Shown here: positions 1 to 10,756 of the stretch, piece after piece | How positions within the stretch are numbered: position 1 is the first letter of the stretch | Layout: every line of letters begins with the position of its first letter | Assembly: GCA_963281255.1 (NCBI GenBank) | Contig: OY725494.1 | Coordinates: 434,001-498,000, forward strand | Length of the DNA: 64,000 nucleotides | Reading direction: 5' to 3' | Source: Aphrocallistes beatrix | Taxonomy: Eukaryota > Porifera > Hexactinellida > Sceptrulophora > Aphrocallistidae | Notes under the pieces: model-generated | Told to the model about the DNA's origin: nothing | Databases searched by the model: none | The model's input: the letters and a program-made list of their open reading frames with translations, nothing else | Made by a program: the position numbers and the translations under genes

Positions 1-54
1 GTTCTACTGTATACCTATCTTGAGCCAACAAGTTAGAATATTTCCCTCTAACAG

Positions 55-2082
55 GCACTCCAACTGCAGAATTACTAAAAGTACCCACAATGTTTGTTGG
101 TGCGGACGTTAACCATCCCAGTCCCGGGACTGACAAGTACACTCCCTCCATTGCAGCAGCAGTTGCAACCCTAGATAGGAGACTCGCGAAATATAGCAGT
201 GCTTGTAGGTTCCAGCAGCATGAAAGAGCGGAAGCTGACACCGCAACAGGTGCGAAAAAACGCTTTCGAAAGGAGATTATTGTTGAATTTAAAGAGATGA
301 TGATAGAGCTATTGAAAGCATTCATGAATTTCAATAAAGGAAGAAGACCTCAGAGAATAATATACTATCGGTGAGATATTATTTAGAGTTGTTTTACCTT
401 TAAATTTTAGGCGGGAAAGTCATATAAATGTAAATAGAAAATGCCCCAAGGACCTCTGGATATATTAAAATAGGATTTGAATATAATATTCTAATTAGGG
501 CATCCTTTTTTTGAGGATCGATATCGGATCGACGATCCTTTTTAAAAGTAGAATCGGGATCGAAACTTTTACTGAATTCGATCCGATCCTTTTTCTTTTT
601 AATCCCCAAGTTGGAGGTGAAAGTGTTGAAATTTATGTTAATTAAATATATTTTTTTAATGTGTTTTATGGTTTGAATACTAACTTAAGCACTAAGTACG
701 CCCCAGGCTGCTGCAGACGTACGGACATTGCACGCCGTCCATGCCATAAAACATCTCCTTCCAGGAGCTCTACTAAGAATGAAAGTCCTCTGACTATTAT
801 TGAAAGGATCTTTTTGGGGATCGTGATCGGATCGAAGATCCTTTTATAAGTTAGGATCTGGATCTAGATCCTTTTTTTGAGGATCGACTAATGCCCTAAT
901 TTTAATAATAGCGTTTTATACCACTCATTCATTATCTCCAGTTTGTTATTATTACATTTCTTACGCAAATGTTAATGTGTAATTGGAAAGTTCTCTTGTG
1001 CTTGTTAAATACGAGTAGTATTCAATATTCCATAGATTCGAATGGGATGTGATGTAATTTGGCGATTAAATTATGTTTTTTTGCTAACATTCTTCTGGCA
1101 ACTAATGGAATTAAATTTATTTGCCAAAATGATGTCTGTTTTTTTAATAAAATACAGCCGAAACCGTTTTTTTCTCACTCCGGTTTATCCTTACTTATCG
1201 TTTTTTTCTTACTGTTTGAACATGTAAAGAAATAGTAAGAAAAATTCGGTTTCGACTGTAACACAATTTCATTGCAAAAATTATGGTAGGTCCGATTTGA
1301 ATGAAGTATATTGACTATGTTATAATATTTTTAAATATTTTCGTAGTATATCCCAATTGTTATTACGGTCTAGGCACATTTTTATATATAGCTTATCACT
1401 TTATTCGTTTTGAGTCCATCAGTGACCATAATCAACCTTCAATTTAGTTTTTGTCGACTGAAATATTCCAATTTCTTCTTGAATACTTCTGTACCATATT
1501 TACATGTCCAATCCATCTTGTAGTGACGGAGTGTCAGAGAGTCAATTCATGTCAGTGCTAGAGCACGAACTGTTAGCTCTACGTGCTGCCTGTACTGAAA
1601 TAGATCCAGAATACAAACCAACAATGACCATCATAATTGTACAGAAACGCCATCACCTGAGAATGTTCCCAGCCAATCCTAAAGACGAGACAGGTAAAGC
1701 TAAGAACATTCCTCCCGGAACAGTTCTGGATCACACGATCACCCACCAAGTGGAATTCAATTTCTACCTAAATAGTCACTATGCATTGCAAGGCACTTCG
1801 AAATGTTCCCTCTACCACGTTCTCTGGGATGAGAATGATTTCAAAGCAGATGAGTTGCAGGCTATTACCTACCAATTGTGCCATACATATGCTCGATGTG
1901 CTAAATCGGTCTCATACCCAACTCCAGTGTACTACAGTCATTGGGTAGCGTTTCGTTACAGTCGTTCTGCTGGTTATTCAGAACCAGATCGTGATCGCAA
2001 CGCGCTAACACCTGCGAATGGCAATTGGAACCAGTTTAAACGAGATGTTAAAACAGAACTGGGAACAATGTATTGGGCGTGA
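55..2082 (+). CDS. AGO: Argonaute-clade slicer, PIWI domain, last two exons (5' part outside window)
   Basis: Small-RNA-guided endonuclease of the RNA-induced silencing complex. Two coding exons are visible: 55..370, after a TTTCCCTCTAACAG acceptor, and 1524..2082, joined across a 1,153-bp GT-AG intron that splits the Arg codon of the YRDG motif. The Asp of GADVNHP (codon 105-107), Glu of RKEII (273-275), Asp of YRDGVSE (1525-1527) and His of YYSHWVAF (1939-1941) correspond to the D-E-D-H slicer tetrad, so the enzyme looks catalytically competent. HYHVLWD-like (LYHVLWDE), YQLCHTYARC and a terminal MYWA (MYFA in human AGO2) place it in the AGO clade rather than PIWI. About 15 residues (ERAEADTATGAKKRF) are inserted between the conserved QQH and the helix with the catalytic Glu. 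The PAZ and upstream domains lie outside the window. Family call is secure; the first exon boundary is less so. Confidence 0.95.
491..901. repeat. Foldback/MITE-like element in the AGO intron
   Basis: A stretch of about 410 bp begins with AATTAGGGCAT and ends with ATGCCCTAATT, its inverse. Both arms hold several GGATC-rich blocks, such as GAGGATCGATATCGGATCG. This is a small non-autonomous DNA element or foldback in the intron. No clear target duplication was seen, so the superfamily is not assigned. Confidence 0.55.
1155..1258. mobile_element. 104-bp pogo/mariner-type MITE in the AGO intron
   Basis: Starts CAGCCGAAACCG and ends CGGTTTCGACTG, nearly perfect inverted repeats, flanked on both sides by TA. 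TA target sites and CAG ends match the pogo/Tc1-mariner pattern seen at other sites in this window. Confidence 0.7.
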
Positions 2083-2522
2083 AAATAAGCTTAACTTATT
2101 TGCTCTTTCAAAGAATTAGTTGTGCCAAGTCTCTGTTATGATCAGAGTTAAATGTACTATTAGTGTTCTAAAACATAGATTCAGTAGTTATTAAGCTTGT
2201 TAGAATCCTCATAGAGAGAGAGTACAAGTAGGATTGATAGATGTTATCTGTGTCCCAATACTCTCTTATTTATTCTTCTTCACTCTCATACTTAGTATCT
2301 GTTTAGGCTACTTCATATATGTATTTTGCAAGTTATATTTCAATAAAAGTGATATTCAGATAAAAAATACAATTTTATTGGGGTCAAATCGTACTAGACA
2401 TTTGTTAAAATTTATAGATTAACATTTAACTGGATCCAGCTAGTATGTTTTAATCCATTTAACCTAGATTCCTATTAAAATGTGTATTTCATTCAATTTA
2501 CTTATACAATTTCTACCATCAC
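2083..2522. other. AGO 3' flank, no gene seen
   Basis: AT-rich sequence after the AGO stop. A hydrophobic 62-codon frame at 2234..2422 has no homologue I recognise and is not called. Confidence 0.5.
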
Positions 2523-2716
2523 CATACATGCCAACTGTCCCGCTTTTTTCACTCTTCTATTGAGCTAATTTTCACGAGTGTTCCGCTTTTGCATGAAATT
2601 TTCCCATTACGTCCCGCTTTTTTTGATTCCATGTATAGTACTTTTCTATTGCAGGCCGCCATGTCCCGCGAAATTCAACGCTGCGTCCCGCTTTATCATG
2701 GCTCAAGTTGGCATAT
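2523..2716. mobile_element. MITE, CATAC-TIR family with GTCCCGC motifs (copy 1)
   Basis: Begins CATACATGCCAAC and ends near GTTGGCATATAT, with repeated TGTCCCGCTTTTTT-like blocks inside. The interior matches the copy at 15197..15412 in reverse orientation. Non-autonomous DNA transposon; ends are slightly decayed here. Confidence 0.65.
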
Positions 2717-2810
2717 ATATATCACCGTTTCGCTACCGCACATTATTACCCTATTTATTATTATTTTATCAATTAAAAATTAGTTTTAGTTCAATTAGCG
2801 TTTAGGGGAA

Positions 2811-3731
2811 ATGTCACAAGACAATCTCATTGCTTCTCTCTCCAGAGAACTCACTGTCCCAATCCCAGAGAATAACTGCAAAGATTTCTTCGAAATTCTC
2901 AAAGGATATATTTCTGAATTAGGAGAAATGTCATTATTGTCTGATAAAGATTTACCAACTCTTCCAAGCGAAATTACAGATATAATTTCTCAAATCTCAT
3001 CAAATTCGAAAGTTTTATTTCCTTGGAAATATTTGCGTCCTGCTTTAATAATAAAATTGAAAGAAGTTCTTTCTGAATTCGCACCTGTTACAGAAGATAA
3101 GCAAGATGAGGAAATGAATATTTATATAAATATAGATAACCTACTTCTTCAACGTTTCAAACATGCGCCTCCTTTCACAATACAGCGGATTTGCGATCTG
3201 TTATCAGAACCAAAGAAATATTATAAAACGAAACTCAAATACTTACGTGCTTTTGAGAAAGTATTGACTGTTATATCACATGCAAAAGTCCATTACCAAT
3301 CACCTCCATTATCTTCAAACAGTTCTGAACCTAAATTCTCTCCACCTCCTAAAAGATTGAAACAGGAAATCAGCAACGCCTCAACCATCATAATGAGTAG
3401 TGACTCCAGTTCTTCAACCGGTAAAACTACAAGCGGACAGCTAACTCATTCTTTCGGTGAGGAAAATTTGAAGTGTGAAAGTAAAGTCGAAAAGGAATGT
3501 GAAAAGAATGAAAATGAACAGTATTTAGAATGCTCTGTTAGTGAAGCTGACTCAACGACAGTGAACGAACTACGCTCAACTCAAGAATCGAATGAGAATA
3601 GAGAAGAGAACGAAGCCAAAAGCCAAGAGACGTGTAAACCTTCCAAAGATGCTGATGCAGCGCAAAGGAAGGAGGAGCAACCGCTTAAAACAACTGAAAC
3701 TGAAGAAAAGGTGGTAGAGGATTCTTGTTAA
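2811..3731 (+). CDS. PPP4R2: Serine/threonine-protein phosphatase 4 regulatory subunit 2 (PPP4R2) homologue
   Basis: Regulatory subunit of the PP4 phosphatase complex (PP4C-R2-R3), which acts in DNA-damage signalling and centrosome/spindle maturation in other animals. The 306-residue frame is intronless and complete. Residues ~20-165 form the conserved helical region. PFTIQRICDLLSEPKKYYKT followed by KYLRAFEKVLTVIS matches human [20 protein letters not shown] and FLRGVEKNVMVVS. The C-terminal half (~165-306) is Ser/Glu/Lys-rich and disordered, with a basic PPPKRLK patch that may be a nuclear localisation signal, as in vertebrate PPP4R2. The start is the first ATG of the frame and is followed at once by the conserved region. 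It lies about 730 bp downstream of AGO on the same strand. The assignment rests on recalled similarity and is strong in the core only. Confidence 0.88.
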   Translation: MSQDNLIASLSRELTVPIPENNCKDFFEILKGYISELGEMSLLSDKDLPTLPSEITDIISQISSNSKVLFPWKYLRPALIIKLKEVLSEFAPVTEDKQDEEMNIYINIDNLLLQRFKHAPPFTIQRICDLLSEPKKYYKTKLKYLRAFEKVLTVISHAKVHYQSPPLSSNSSEPKFSPPPKRLKQEISNASTIIMSSDSSSSTGKTTSGQLTHSFGEENLKCESKVEKECEKNENEQYLECSVSEADSTTVNELRSTQESNENREENEAKSQETCKPSKDADAAQRKEEQPLKTTETEEKVVEDSC

Positions 3732-4019
3732 CTTGATAGGTGTACTAGTACAATTATGAGATTAAGTTAAATCCAGATCCATTCTTCTTTGTATGAATCA
3801 TTACTTACAACACTTGTACAACGCAATTTGAAATATTTTGATTGGTTTCTTATGGACAGATTTGTTTAAAAATGCAATCAAAGCAGTTTAATTTAATTTA
3901 CCAAACATTTAATTCCCTCCTAAGGAAATAACAATTCCTGAAATACTAATTCTAATGCCAGATACTTTCATATGAAGATAAAGGCTTATGCTTACAGCTT
4001 AGCATTCTAGACACTATGG

Positions 4020-4162
4020 CAGGGCTGTCCAACTATATTTACTTCGGGCCGCAACTGCTTCATACCGTTTAGTGGCGGGCCGCAATACAGGGGCGTGCAC
4101 TCAGGATGGGTATGGATAGAGGCATTTTGGACGCAACGCGGGCCGCCTGTTGGACAGCGCTG
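4020..4162. mobile_element. 143-bp hAT-type MITE
   Basis: Terminal inverted repeats CAGGGCTGTCCAAC and GTTGGACAGCGCTG are flanked by 8-bp direct repeats CACTATGG and CACTAAGG (7 of 8 match). Eight-bp duplications and CAGGG ends are typical of hAT elements. No coding capacity. Confidence 0.75.
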
Positions 4163-5556
4163 CACTAAGGCAATGGTACTCACTAAATTTTTGGACCAGG
4201 GATTGGTTAGTATCTTCAGACTTATCCACATTACTCACGAAATTTCTTCTGTGCAAGATCATTGAAATTTATTACCGACATATATAAACAATATATACAA
4301 GTGCTTAAATCAGTAATCAAAATGAATGGCGGACACTTCGTCGCACGGACATTTCGTCGCGGATATTTCGTCACGCGGAATTTTGTCCCAAATGCCCAAT
4401 TTGCGCCTACTTATTTCTCAATAAAAAGCCCTCATTTTCACCCTTTTTTTCAAATATATTCCACTCCATCAGGTGGGCAAAAGTTGATTGAGGGTGGAAG
4501 GCTGCCCATCCTCGCCGACCTCTAAATCCGCCACTGACCATTGCCTTAGTGCATAGAATGCTATGGTTTATTGTCTGAATGGTAATTGATCAAAAGTGAA
4601 AGGGATTCACTTCCCAAGTGAATTTTTCTAGTCTCCGGGACAAAATGCAATTTTGAACCCTCTTGTGTTTGAAATGTATTTTGAAGCTCATCTTCTTAAG
4701 TCATAATATTATGTAAATTTCAAAATTATCAAATGTTCACTTAACCTTAGAGTGTATATTTTGAGTTTGATTATTTTGTCTTGCAAAAATAATTTAACAA
4801 TAATTAAGTAGTCTTATTATTTAGCTAAATTTGACAAAACATTATAACAGCTTAATACCAAAATAAGAGGAATGGAATTCTATTGACGTAGACACATGCA
4901 GTCTTCAAGATTTTTTGTTCATTTTCATGATATCTTTGCCAACCCATCAAGAGAACTGTTTATTCGCTTTGGTTCAATATCAAGCCCGAGGCCCCACTTT
5001 TCAAATCGTGTCTACACCCGTGAATTATAGACACAGGAGCGCTTTACTCGCAGCATTTATAGTAATTGCCCCAGTTTTATATCGCTTCCCTTCTATAATA
5101 CCTTAAACCGGAAACGACGTTACAACATTCCTCTGTGACTAAGGGTTTATGAAATTTAAGCAAATTTTTGCGAGCCTTAAACTATTTTGAAGATTTTGCG
5201 CCTCTCGGCTCGGTGCATGAAACCCTGCCTCTAGGATTCATAGTTAAAATTCGAAATAATTTAATCGTCAATAACCACGGCAATTGAGAGGTAACTCTAA
5301 AAGATAACTATTCCACTCAGAAATATCTTAAAATGTCTATCCTTGGATTTCGAATGTTTAAGTGGTGTTTTTCATAGACACGTTTAAACCTTTATAGTTT
5401 CGCCACATTCCATGATTCAACGTGACTAGCCTCTGATAATCACTGGCAAGTCTTAATCGTGAAGTTATGTGTTCAACGTTTTCTTAATAATATTAATAAG
5501 CAATAGACAATGTAATCCTATACTCTGATATTTAACTATATTCTCATTAGAATTTG
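4163..5556. other. Intergenic DNA upstream of the NHL array
   Basis: No gene seen. It contains a 16-bp inverted pair, GCACTAAGGCAATGGT at 4162 and its complement ending at 4554, and short iterated TTCGTCGC words near 4340-4380. From about 5140 it becomes similar to the 5' flanks of the NHL copies at 8325 and 18910 (shared words CTCTAGGATTCATAG and CCTTGGATT), so the duplicated unit starts here. Confidence 0.5.
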
Positions 5557-5567
5557 TATATAAATAG
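5557..5567 (+). promoter_or_regulatory. TATA-box candidate for NHL copy 1
   Basis: TATATAAATAG lies 49 bp upstream of the ATG at 5606. The same sequence lies 49 bp upstream of the ATG of the intact copy at 22988, inside a conserved block (ACTATACTCTGATATCTAAC). The conserved spacing suggests a core promoter and a very short 5' UTR. The TTTTCAG just before the ATG could instead be a splice acceptor. Confidence 0.5.
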
Positions 5568-5605
5568 ATTGAATTACGATTTCACAGAATTTTCAGGTAG
5601 AATCA

Positions 5606-6871
5606 ATGGCTACAGCTAATCCTACTTCACCAGATCACGGAGAAGATAACTTTGTTCTAGAACTGAAGAGAATTCGAGAACAAATCAAGCAGAAATTCGT
5701 CGAAGTGATTGATTTTGCCAAAGCTAGGGAATGTAAACTGTTGAAAGAGTTGGATACCATTCTAGCATCTTATCACTCTTATCGAAATGAAATCGAAAAA
5801 CAGAAATTGAAAAAACGAGATCTTGAAGAAACAAGAAATTTTATCAATTTAAAGACTACGAAGATATCTCTAAATGAAAATATGTTAACTTTTATCAATA
5901 ATGAACTTACTTCAATCGTGTCTCCAACAGAACCTAAAATGGTTCACTTTGTGTGTGATAACAACAAAATGTTTGCAGAATTGAATAAGTTGGGGGAGTT
6001 AGTAGAGAAAGTAATCGTTGAACTTGATTATAGAAGCAAGGCACATCCTGTAGTGAGTGTTTGTGAGAAAGGAAAACTGATAGAACAACTAGGCAATTCA
6101 TATGGGGTAACATCTGATCCTAAAACAGGAAATATTTATGTAGCAGATCAATGTAATAACTGTGTGAAAGTATTTGATGTTTCTGGGAGGATTTTGTTCA
6201 AATTTGGAGATAGAGATGGTAATAGAGAGATGATACGACCTAAAGGTTTAGTTATTAATGGAGATAGAATTCTGATTTCTAATAGCAAATTTCTTAGTAA
6301 AGTGAATCACTCAATTCTTGTCTATCAAATGGATGGATGTTTTGTGTCCAAAATTGGGGAATATGGCAATGGGAAAATTGAATTTAATGATCCACTTGGT
6401 CTTGCTTGTGATGAATCGAATGGGGATATTTACGTTTGTGATTGTAATAACAATCGTATTCAAATACTTTCTAAAGAATTTCAATTCAAATCTCAGTTTG
6501 GTGCTGATATACTCAAATATCCGCTTGATGTTAAACTGTCGAAAGAATACATTTTTATTCTGGATGTGTCTAATCCTTGTATACATTTGTTTGACTACAA
6601 TTTCAATCTACAGAAGAGTGTTGTTTCTAGAGGAGAAGGAATGCAAGTTGTTAAGCCATTCTCTTTCTTTATTGATGATATTGGCAATATTATAATTTCT
6701 GACAATGGTTCTAATTCTATTCATATCTACAATTCTCAGTTCGAATCGATTTGCAGTATAAACACTTCTGCACATCCTATGGGAGTTGTTGTGGATAATC
6801 AAGGAAGAGTGATAGTAGTCTGTCAATCCAACAAAGATTGTCTTCAGATATTTCAGAATTATTTGATCTGA
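5606..6871 (+). CDS. Coiled-coil/NHL-repeat protein, TRIM-like without RING or B-box (copy 1, intact)
   Basis: 421 residues in one exon. Residues 1-150 are highly charged and helical (ELKRIREQIKQKF, ARECKLLKELDTIL), like the coiled coil after the B-box of TRIM proteins. Residues ~155-421 form about six NHL repeats, for example YGVTSDPKTGNIYVADQCNN, LGLACDESNGDIYVCDCNNN and MGVVVDNQGRVIVVC, which should fold as a six-bladed beta-propeller for protein or RNA binding. No RING or B-box is present, so it is probably not itself an E3 ligase, and no signal peptide or membrane segment is visible. Similar to TRIM2/3/71-type C-terminal halves. Cellular role unknown. The MATANPT start is shared by all full-length paralogues here, which supports the chosen ATG. 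Confidence 0.85.
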   Translation: MATANPTSPDHGEDNFVLELKRIREQIKQKFVEVIDFAKARECKLLKELDTILASYHSYRNEIEKQKLKKRDLEETRNFINLKTTKISLNENMLTFINNELTSIVSPTEPKMVHFVCDNNKMFAELNKLGELVEKVIVELDYRSKAHPVVSVCEKGKLIEQLGNSYGVTSDPKTGNIYVADQCNNCVKVFDVSGRILFKFGDRDGNREMIRPKGLVINGDRILISNSKFLSKVNHSILVYQMDGCFVSKIGEYGNGKIEFNDPLGLACDESNGDIYVCDCNNNRIQILSKEFQFKSQFGADILKYPLDVKLSKEYIFILDVSNPCIHLFDYNFNLQKSVVSRGEGMQVVKPFSFFIDDIGNIIISDNGSNSIHIYNSQFESICSINTSAHPMGVVVDNQGRVIVVCQSNKDCLQIFQNYLI

Positions 6872-7089
6872 GATGTTTACTATAGTTATTTCTTTAATTG
6901 ATTCGGCTCCTGATGACTTTTTTTCTATATTATTTTAATTTCCACATTACTCTAGCGTTTCTGTCTATGTCAATCCTGGTAAACCTCTTGATTATTTGAA
7001 TTCTTTATTCCTTTTATACTCACAATTTCTTATATTTTAATATTTGGTGGTCTTAAATATTTATGAAGAATGTGGTGAATAGGTTTGTA
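6872..7089. other. 3' flank of NHL copy 1
   Basis: AT-rich sequence with several TTTATTT words. Clearly similar to the 3' flanks of the copies ending at 16911, 19965 and 30375, so it was duplicated with the gene. No other feature seen. Confidence 0.5.
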
Positions 7090-7570
7090 TTATTGGATTA
7101 AGTCTACATCACTCAAATTCTGTACTCTAATGAAATTGTGTTAGTTAGCACTAGTGTGTGAGATCTGACGTAGTTGTGGCCCATGAGTGGTTTTCTTTCA
7201 CTCTCAGACTGTCCTTTAAATACATTGTGAGTTAATATTGAATGTGTCAAACCTTCCTCGCCTTCAGTCACAGCAAAAAGTCTAAGCTATACAGCACAGC
7301 AAACCCGAATGAAGAACTACTTCAAAGACGAATCAATCAAGTCAGATTCCTTAATCTTAAAAATTTTAAGTTTCCCCACTGTCTACTTCTAGATTAGCAT
7401 CGTTGTAATTGTGAAGCACCGGTTGTTTTCTTTTTTTTATTTTATGGTTGAGATATTCAATAATGCGAGATTTATATGATGTAAGCATTACGTCATGGCA
7501 AGGCACGGAGAAATCATGGAGATACCAGGGAACTCTGGTAGGGCGCATGTTTAAGCCAATGTGGTTATTA
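7090..7570. repeat. Duplicated flank unit Y, copy 1
   Basis: Similar to 30590..31690. Shared words include CACTCTCAGACTGTCCTT, TTCAGTCACAGCAA and ATGGCAAGGCACGGAGAAA. This copy lacks the open, coding-like middle of the other. It shows that whole gene-plus-flank blocks were duplicated in the array. Confidence 0.6.
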
Positions 7571-8175
7571 TTTAACCGCCGTCGATCTCGGTTAACGGTT
7601 AAGAAAATCTTAGATCGGCTAGCCGATCTGCTTTATTTTCTAAATATTTAGACTAATTTCATTGATTTTCGCCAGAGATTCATGAATATTACTTCTAAAA
7701 AATTAATAATATAATTTCTATTTATAATCGCATAGTATATTTCGAGACAACTGAAAATTATCAAATTAATCACTAGCAGTTTAAATATTAGTCTAAAAAT
7801 CCATATTTCAACCAATTAATATTGACATCGGTTAACCGGTTAACCGCCCAAGAGGAAACCAAAGTAACCGAGCCCTATAATCGGTTAACCAACCCCAGGC
7901 CTGTTTTGACTTAAACCTTCGCGGCTCTAGGCCGCTGCATACGCCTTAATGAAACCTGCCCTCTAGGATTCATAGATAAAATTGGGAAAAAAATTAATTT
8001 AAGCGTCAATACCCATGGCAATTGAGTGCTAACTCAAAAACATTCTAATCTAAAATGTTTATCCTTGGATTTCGAATGGTTAAGAGATCCTTTTCATTAA
8101 CACATGTAAACCTTTATAGTTTCGCGACATTCCATTTTTTGACGAGGCTAACCTCTGATAACGCTGGTAAGTCGG
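7560..8175. repeat. Duplicated 5' block shared with 18290..18905, including a CGGTTAACC-rich element
   Basis: Nearly identical to 18290..18905 over about 600 bp. The inner part (7572..7917) is bounded by CGGTTAACC repeats and ends CAGGCCTG. At the other copy it starts at about 18284 (CAAGGCTGAAATCGG), with TTTTGAC-like flanks. This suggests a degenerate hAT-like MITE carried along by a segmental duplication. Confidence 0.65.
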
Positions 8176-8278
8176 TAACCATAAAGTTGCGTATTCAAGG
8201 TTTGCCTAATACTATTAATAAGCAGTAGATATGTAATACTATACTCTGATATCTAACTATATTCTCATTTAGAATTTG

Positions 8279-8289
8279 TATGTAAATAG
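8279..8289 (+). promoter_or_regulatory. Decayed TATA box of NHL copy 2
   Basis: TATGTAAATAG in the same conserved block as copies 1 and 5, 46 bp upstream of the ATG at 8325. It has one change from TATATAAATAG. Confidence 0.35.
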
Positions 8290-8324
8290 ATTACAATTTC
8301 ATTAGAATATTTCAGGTAGAATAA

Positions 8325-9054
8325 ATGGCTACAGCTAATCCTACTCCTCCAGATCATGGAGAAGATAATTTTGTTCTAGAACTGAAGAGAATTCGAGAAC
8401 AAATCAAGCAAAAATTCGTTGAAGTGATTAATTTTGTGAAAGCGAGAGAATGTAAACTGTTGAAAGAGTTGGATACTATTCTAGAATCTTATCACTCTTA
8501 TCGAGATGAAGTTGGAAAACTGAATTTGAAAAAACGAGATCTTGAGGAAACAAGAAATTTTCTCAATTCAAAGACTGCGAAGATACAGTGAAAATATGTT
8601 AACTCTAATCAATAATGAACTTACTTCAATCGTGTCTCCAACAGAACCTAAAATGGTTCACTTTGTGTGTGATAACAACAAAATGTTTGCAGAATTAAAC
8701 AAGTTGGGGGAGTTAGTAGAGAAAGTAATGGTTGAAGTTGATTATAAAAGTAAGGCAGTGAGTGTTTGTGAGAAAGGAAAACGAATAGAACAACTAAACA
8801 GCCCATATGGAGTGACATTTGATCCTAAAACAGGAAATATTTATGTTACTGATTGTGGTAATAACTGTGTGAAAGTATTTGATGATTCTGGGAGGATTTT
8901 GTTCAAATTTGGAGATAGCGATGGTGACGGAAAGATGATACAACCTAAAGGTTTAGTTATTAATGGAGATAGAATCCTGATTTCTAATGGTAAATATCTT
9001 AGTAAACAGAATCACTCAATTCTTGTCTATCAACTGAATGGAAGCTTTGTGTTT
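8325..9054 (+). pseudogene. Coiled-coil/NHL gene, copy 2: frameshifted and 3'-truncated
   Basis: Starts like copy 1 (MATANPTPPDHGEDN) and follows it for 88 codons. A 5-bp loss (the TCTCT found in the paralogues after AAGATA, near 8583) then shifts the frame into a stop at 8589. The coding similarity resumes in another frame and runs through about one and a half NHL repeats to residue ~250. It ends abruptly near 9054, where unit X sequence begins. Two independent lesions make this a clear pseudogene. A transcript could at most give an 88-residue coiled-coil fragment. Confidence 0.85.
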
Positions 9055-9061
9055 AATAAAT

Positions 9062-9560
9062 GTATTGAATAGATTTCGTATCATAAAATTAAGTTTCTTG
9101 CTTCAGTCTCAATCTGAACTCTGATAAGATTGTGTGATTTAGCACTAGTGTTACTTGTATAGAGTAAATGCGACTCGTGACTGGACGGATAATCAGAAAG
9201 CAGCGGACAAGAACTCTGTCCTTCCCAGCAACGCCGAGTTCACTGCTCCTGGAGATGTGGATCACCGAGAAAGAGAAGGCGTCGCAGCAGACGCAAACCA
9301 AGCTAGAGGTGCGCAAGGCGTCTCTGCTGCCTCTCCTCGACTCACAATGGTTCTGGGATCCGAGGAAGTCTCCATGTGTAAGTGGGATGTCTTCTTTTCT
9401 TGGTGGGAAAAGTCGACGATTTGAAAGGCACCCTGGACGTTATGCGCATCATCTTTTGCTCTCCATCCGTCGCATGCAAACCAAGAAACTCTCTGAGTTG
9501 ACTGTGTATCTACACTTCCAGCTATCCAATATAACACTGGAAGAACTCATCGAGGATTAG
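9062..9560. repeat. GC-rich repeat unit X, copy 1
   Basis: Much richer in GC than its surroundings and closely related to 17150..17480 and 26340..26650, sharing GTAAATGCGACTCGTGACTG and GGAGATGTGGAT. Several overlapping frames are open but none is kept across copies. It may be debris of an exon-bearing gene or a non-coding repeat; origin not recognised. Confidence 0.6.
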
Positions 9561-9725
9561 ATATGTCTTGTACGTAGAAGTTTCATACTTTCATACCGGT
9601 ACTCCTCGAAGAACGTTGTCTGTTCATGGTGTCGCCATAGGAATTCAAAGGCAACAAATCTGCGTAAAATTCCCGTTTCGATTCTTGACGAAAACAGACA
9701 AATTTTCGTATGGAAATTTCTCTCC

Positions 9726-10075
9726 ACTTCTTCTACTCCACCACAGTCAGCAAGCACTCTCCAATATAAGCCTACACAGCTCTCCGAGCGAGCGAGGAGA
9801 GAGACAGGTGCTCTGCACCTAGGCCACTTTCCCTCTCTTAATCTGGTGAGTAATTCTATTTTTTCTTTTCCTCTCCTTCCTCATTCTTATTCTCGTCATT
9901 CCTCTTTCCTCTTGCATAACACCATACGTTTTTCTTCGATTCGAAAATCCATCTAATCTTATGAACCATCAAACCGATTATATCTTCCCCGCGTGGTCAT
10001 TCCTATCTTTTATACGCTCGGAATCTTAGTACGAAATCGTCTCGTTTTCTTGACTGTGTATCTGACCCAGGTCCG
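9726..10075 (+). mobile_element. LINE 5'-end fragment, copy A (3'-truncated)
   Basis: Follows the 5' region of the LINE at 10757 (matching 11060..11405) from the CTACTCCACCACA block through ACAGGTGCTCTGCACCT, TTCCCCGCGTGGTCAT and CTCGTTTTCTTGACTGTGTA, then stops. Only the 5' part is present, the reverse of the usual LINE truncation. Confidence 0.7.
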
Positions 10076-10756
10076 GCGAGAGCAAAACATGGGCCCAGGA
10101 CTGGAATGTGTTCGGGCCCCCTTCCCTAAATTAATTTATGGTTTGACTCAAAAATACATACATATATTAAAAATGACTAGGTGTTTGCGTCTATACGTTT
10201 TGTTTTCTGTCTCCCAAATGATTTCATTATAATATAGTTTTTTGTGGAAATGTATATCTACTATCGTATTTTCCTTTTATAGATAAAGTGTAACGATGTA
10301 AAACGGATAGTCATATTTCGAACTCTCTCAGGTTGAGAATCCTTTGCATTGAATCTACTGAGAACTTTTATTGATATACGTAATCTTTAATCTCTTTCGT
10401 ATCCAAAATAGTCAGATTTTGTCAGATCCAAGGAAATTAGAGAACTTTAGATCGTATGTACAATTAAATGATCATAACATTTTACAAACGACTTGAGAAT
10501 TCATTTGACGCTCATATTTTTTACCCTCGCTGGCAGGGGCACCGAACTTTTCGAAATCTTTTGGCAATTTTGGAGTTCTAGGGGGACTCAGCCCTATAAT
10601 TTGTATTGCGTCTATGGGCCATCTTCGAATCCAGGGGGGCTCGAGTCCCCCACAGCCCCCGGGTTCGACGCCTATGCTCATTAGTCACTCTAGTTTTGAA
10701 TACAAACTGATCAGAAGAGTTGATTAACTACACGTAGCTACAAAACATATAAATTC
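10076..10756. other. Intergenic, possible decayed element
   Basis: No gene. The 10520-10680 part contains GGGGGCTC and GTTCGACGCCTATG blocks reminiscent of a MITE end. A related AGGGGCACCGAACTTTTCG-like word recurs at 17116. Termini could not be defined. Confidence 0.3.

Noticed and set aside
2234-2422. Hydrophobic 62-codon frame
   Set aside because: Composition matches AT-rich intergenic DNA; no homologue recognised.
6311-6826. Minus-strand frames overlapping NHL copy 1 (also seen opposite copies 3, 4, 5 and 6)
   Set aside because: They recur only because the sense genes are conserved; composition is that of antisense shadow frames.
9089-9560. Several frames in unit X
   Set aside because: Frames are broken differently in each copy, so no protein is conserved.
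9993-10232. Possible LINE ORF1
   Set aside because: Short hydrophobic frame after a LINE 5' fragment, with no nucleic-acid-binding motif.
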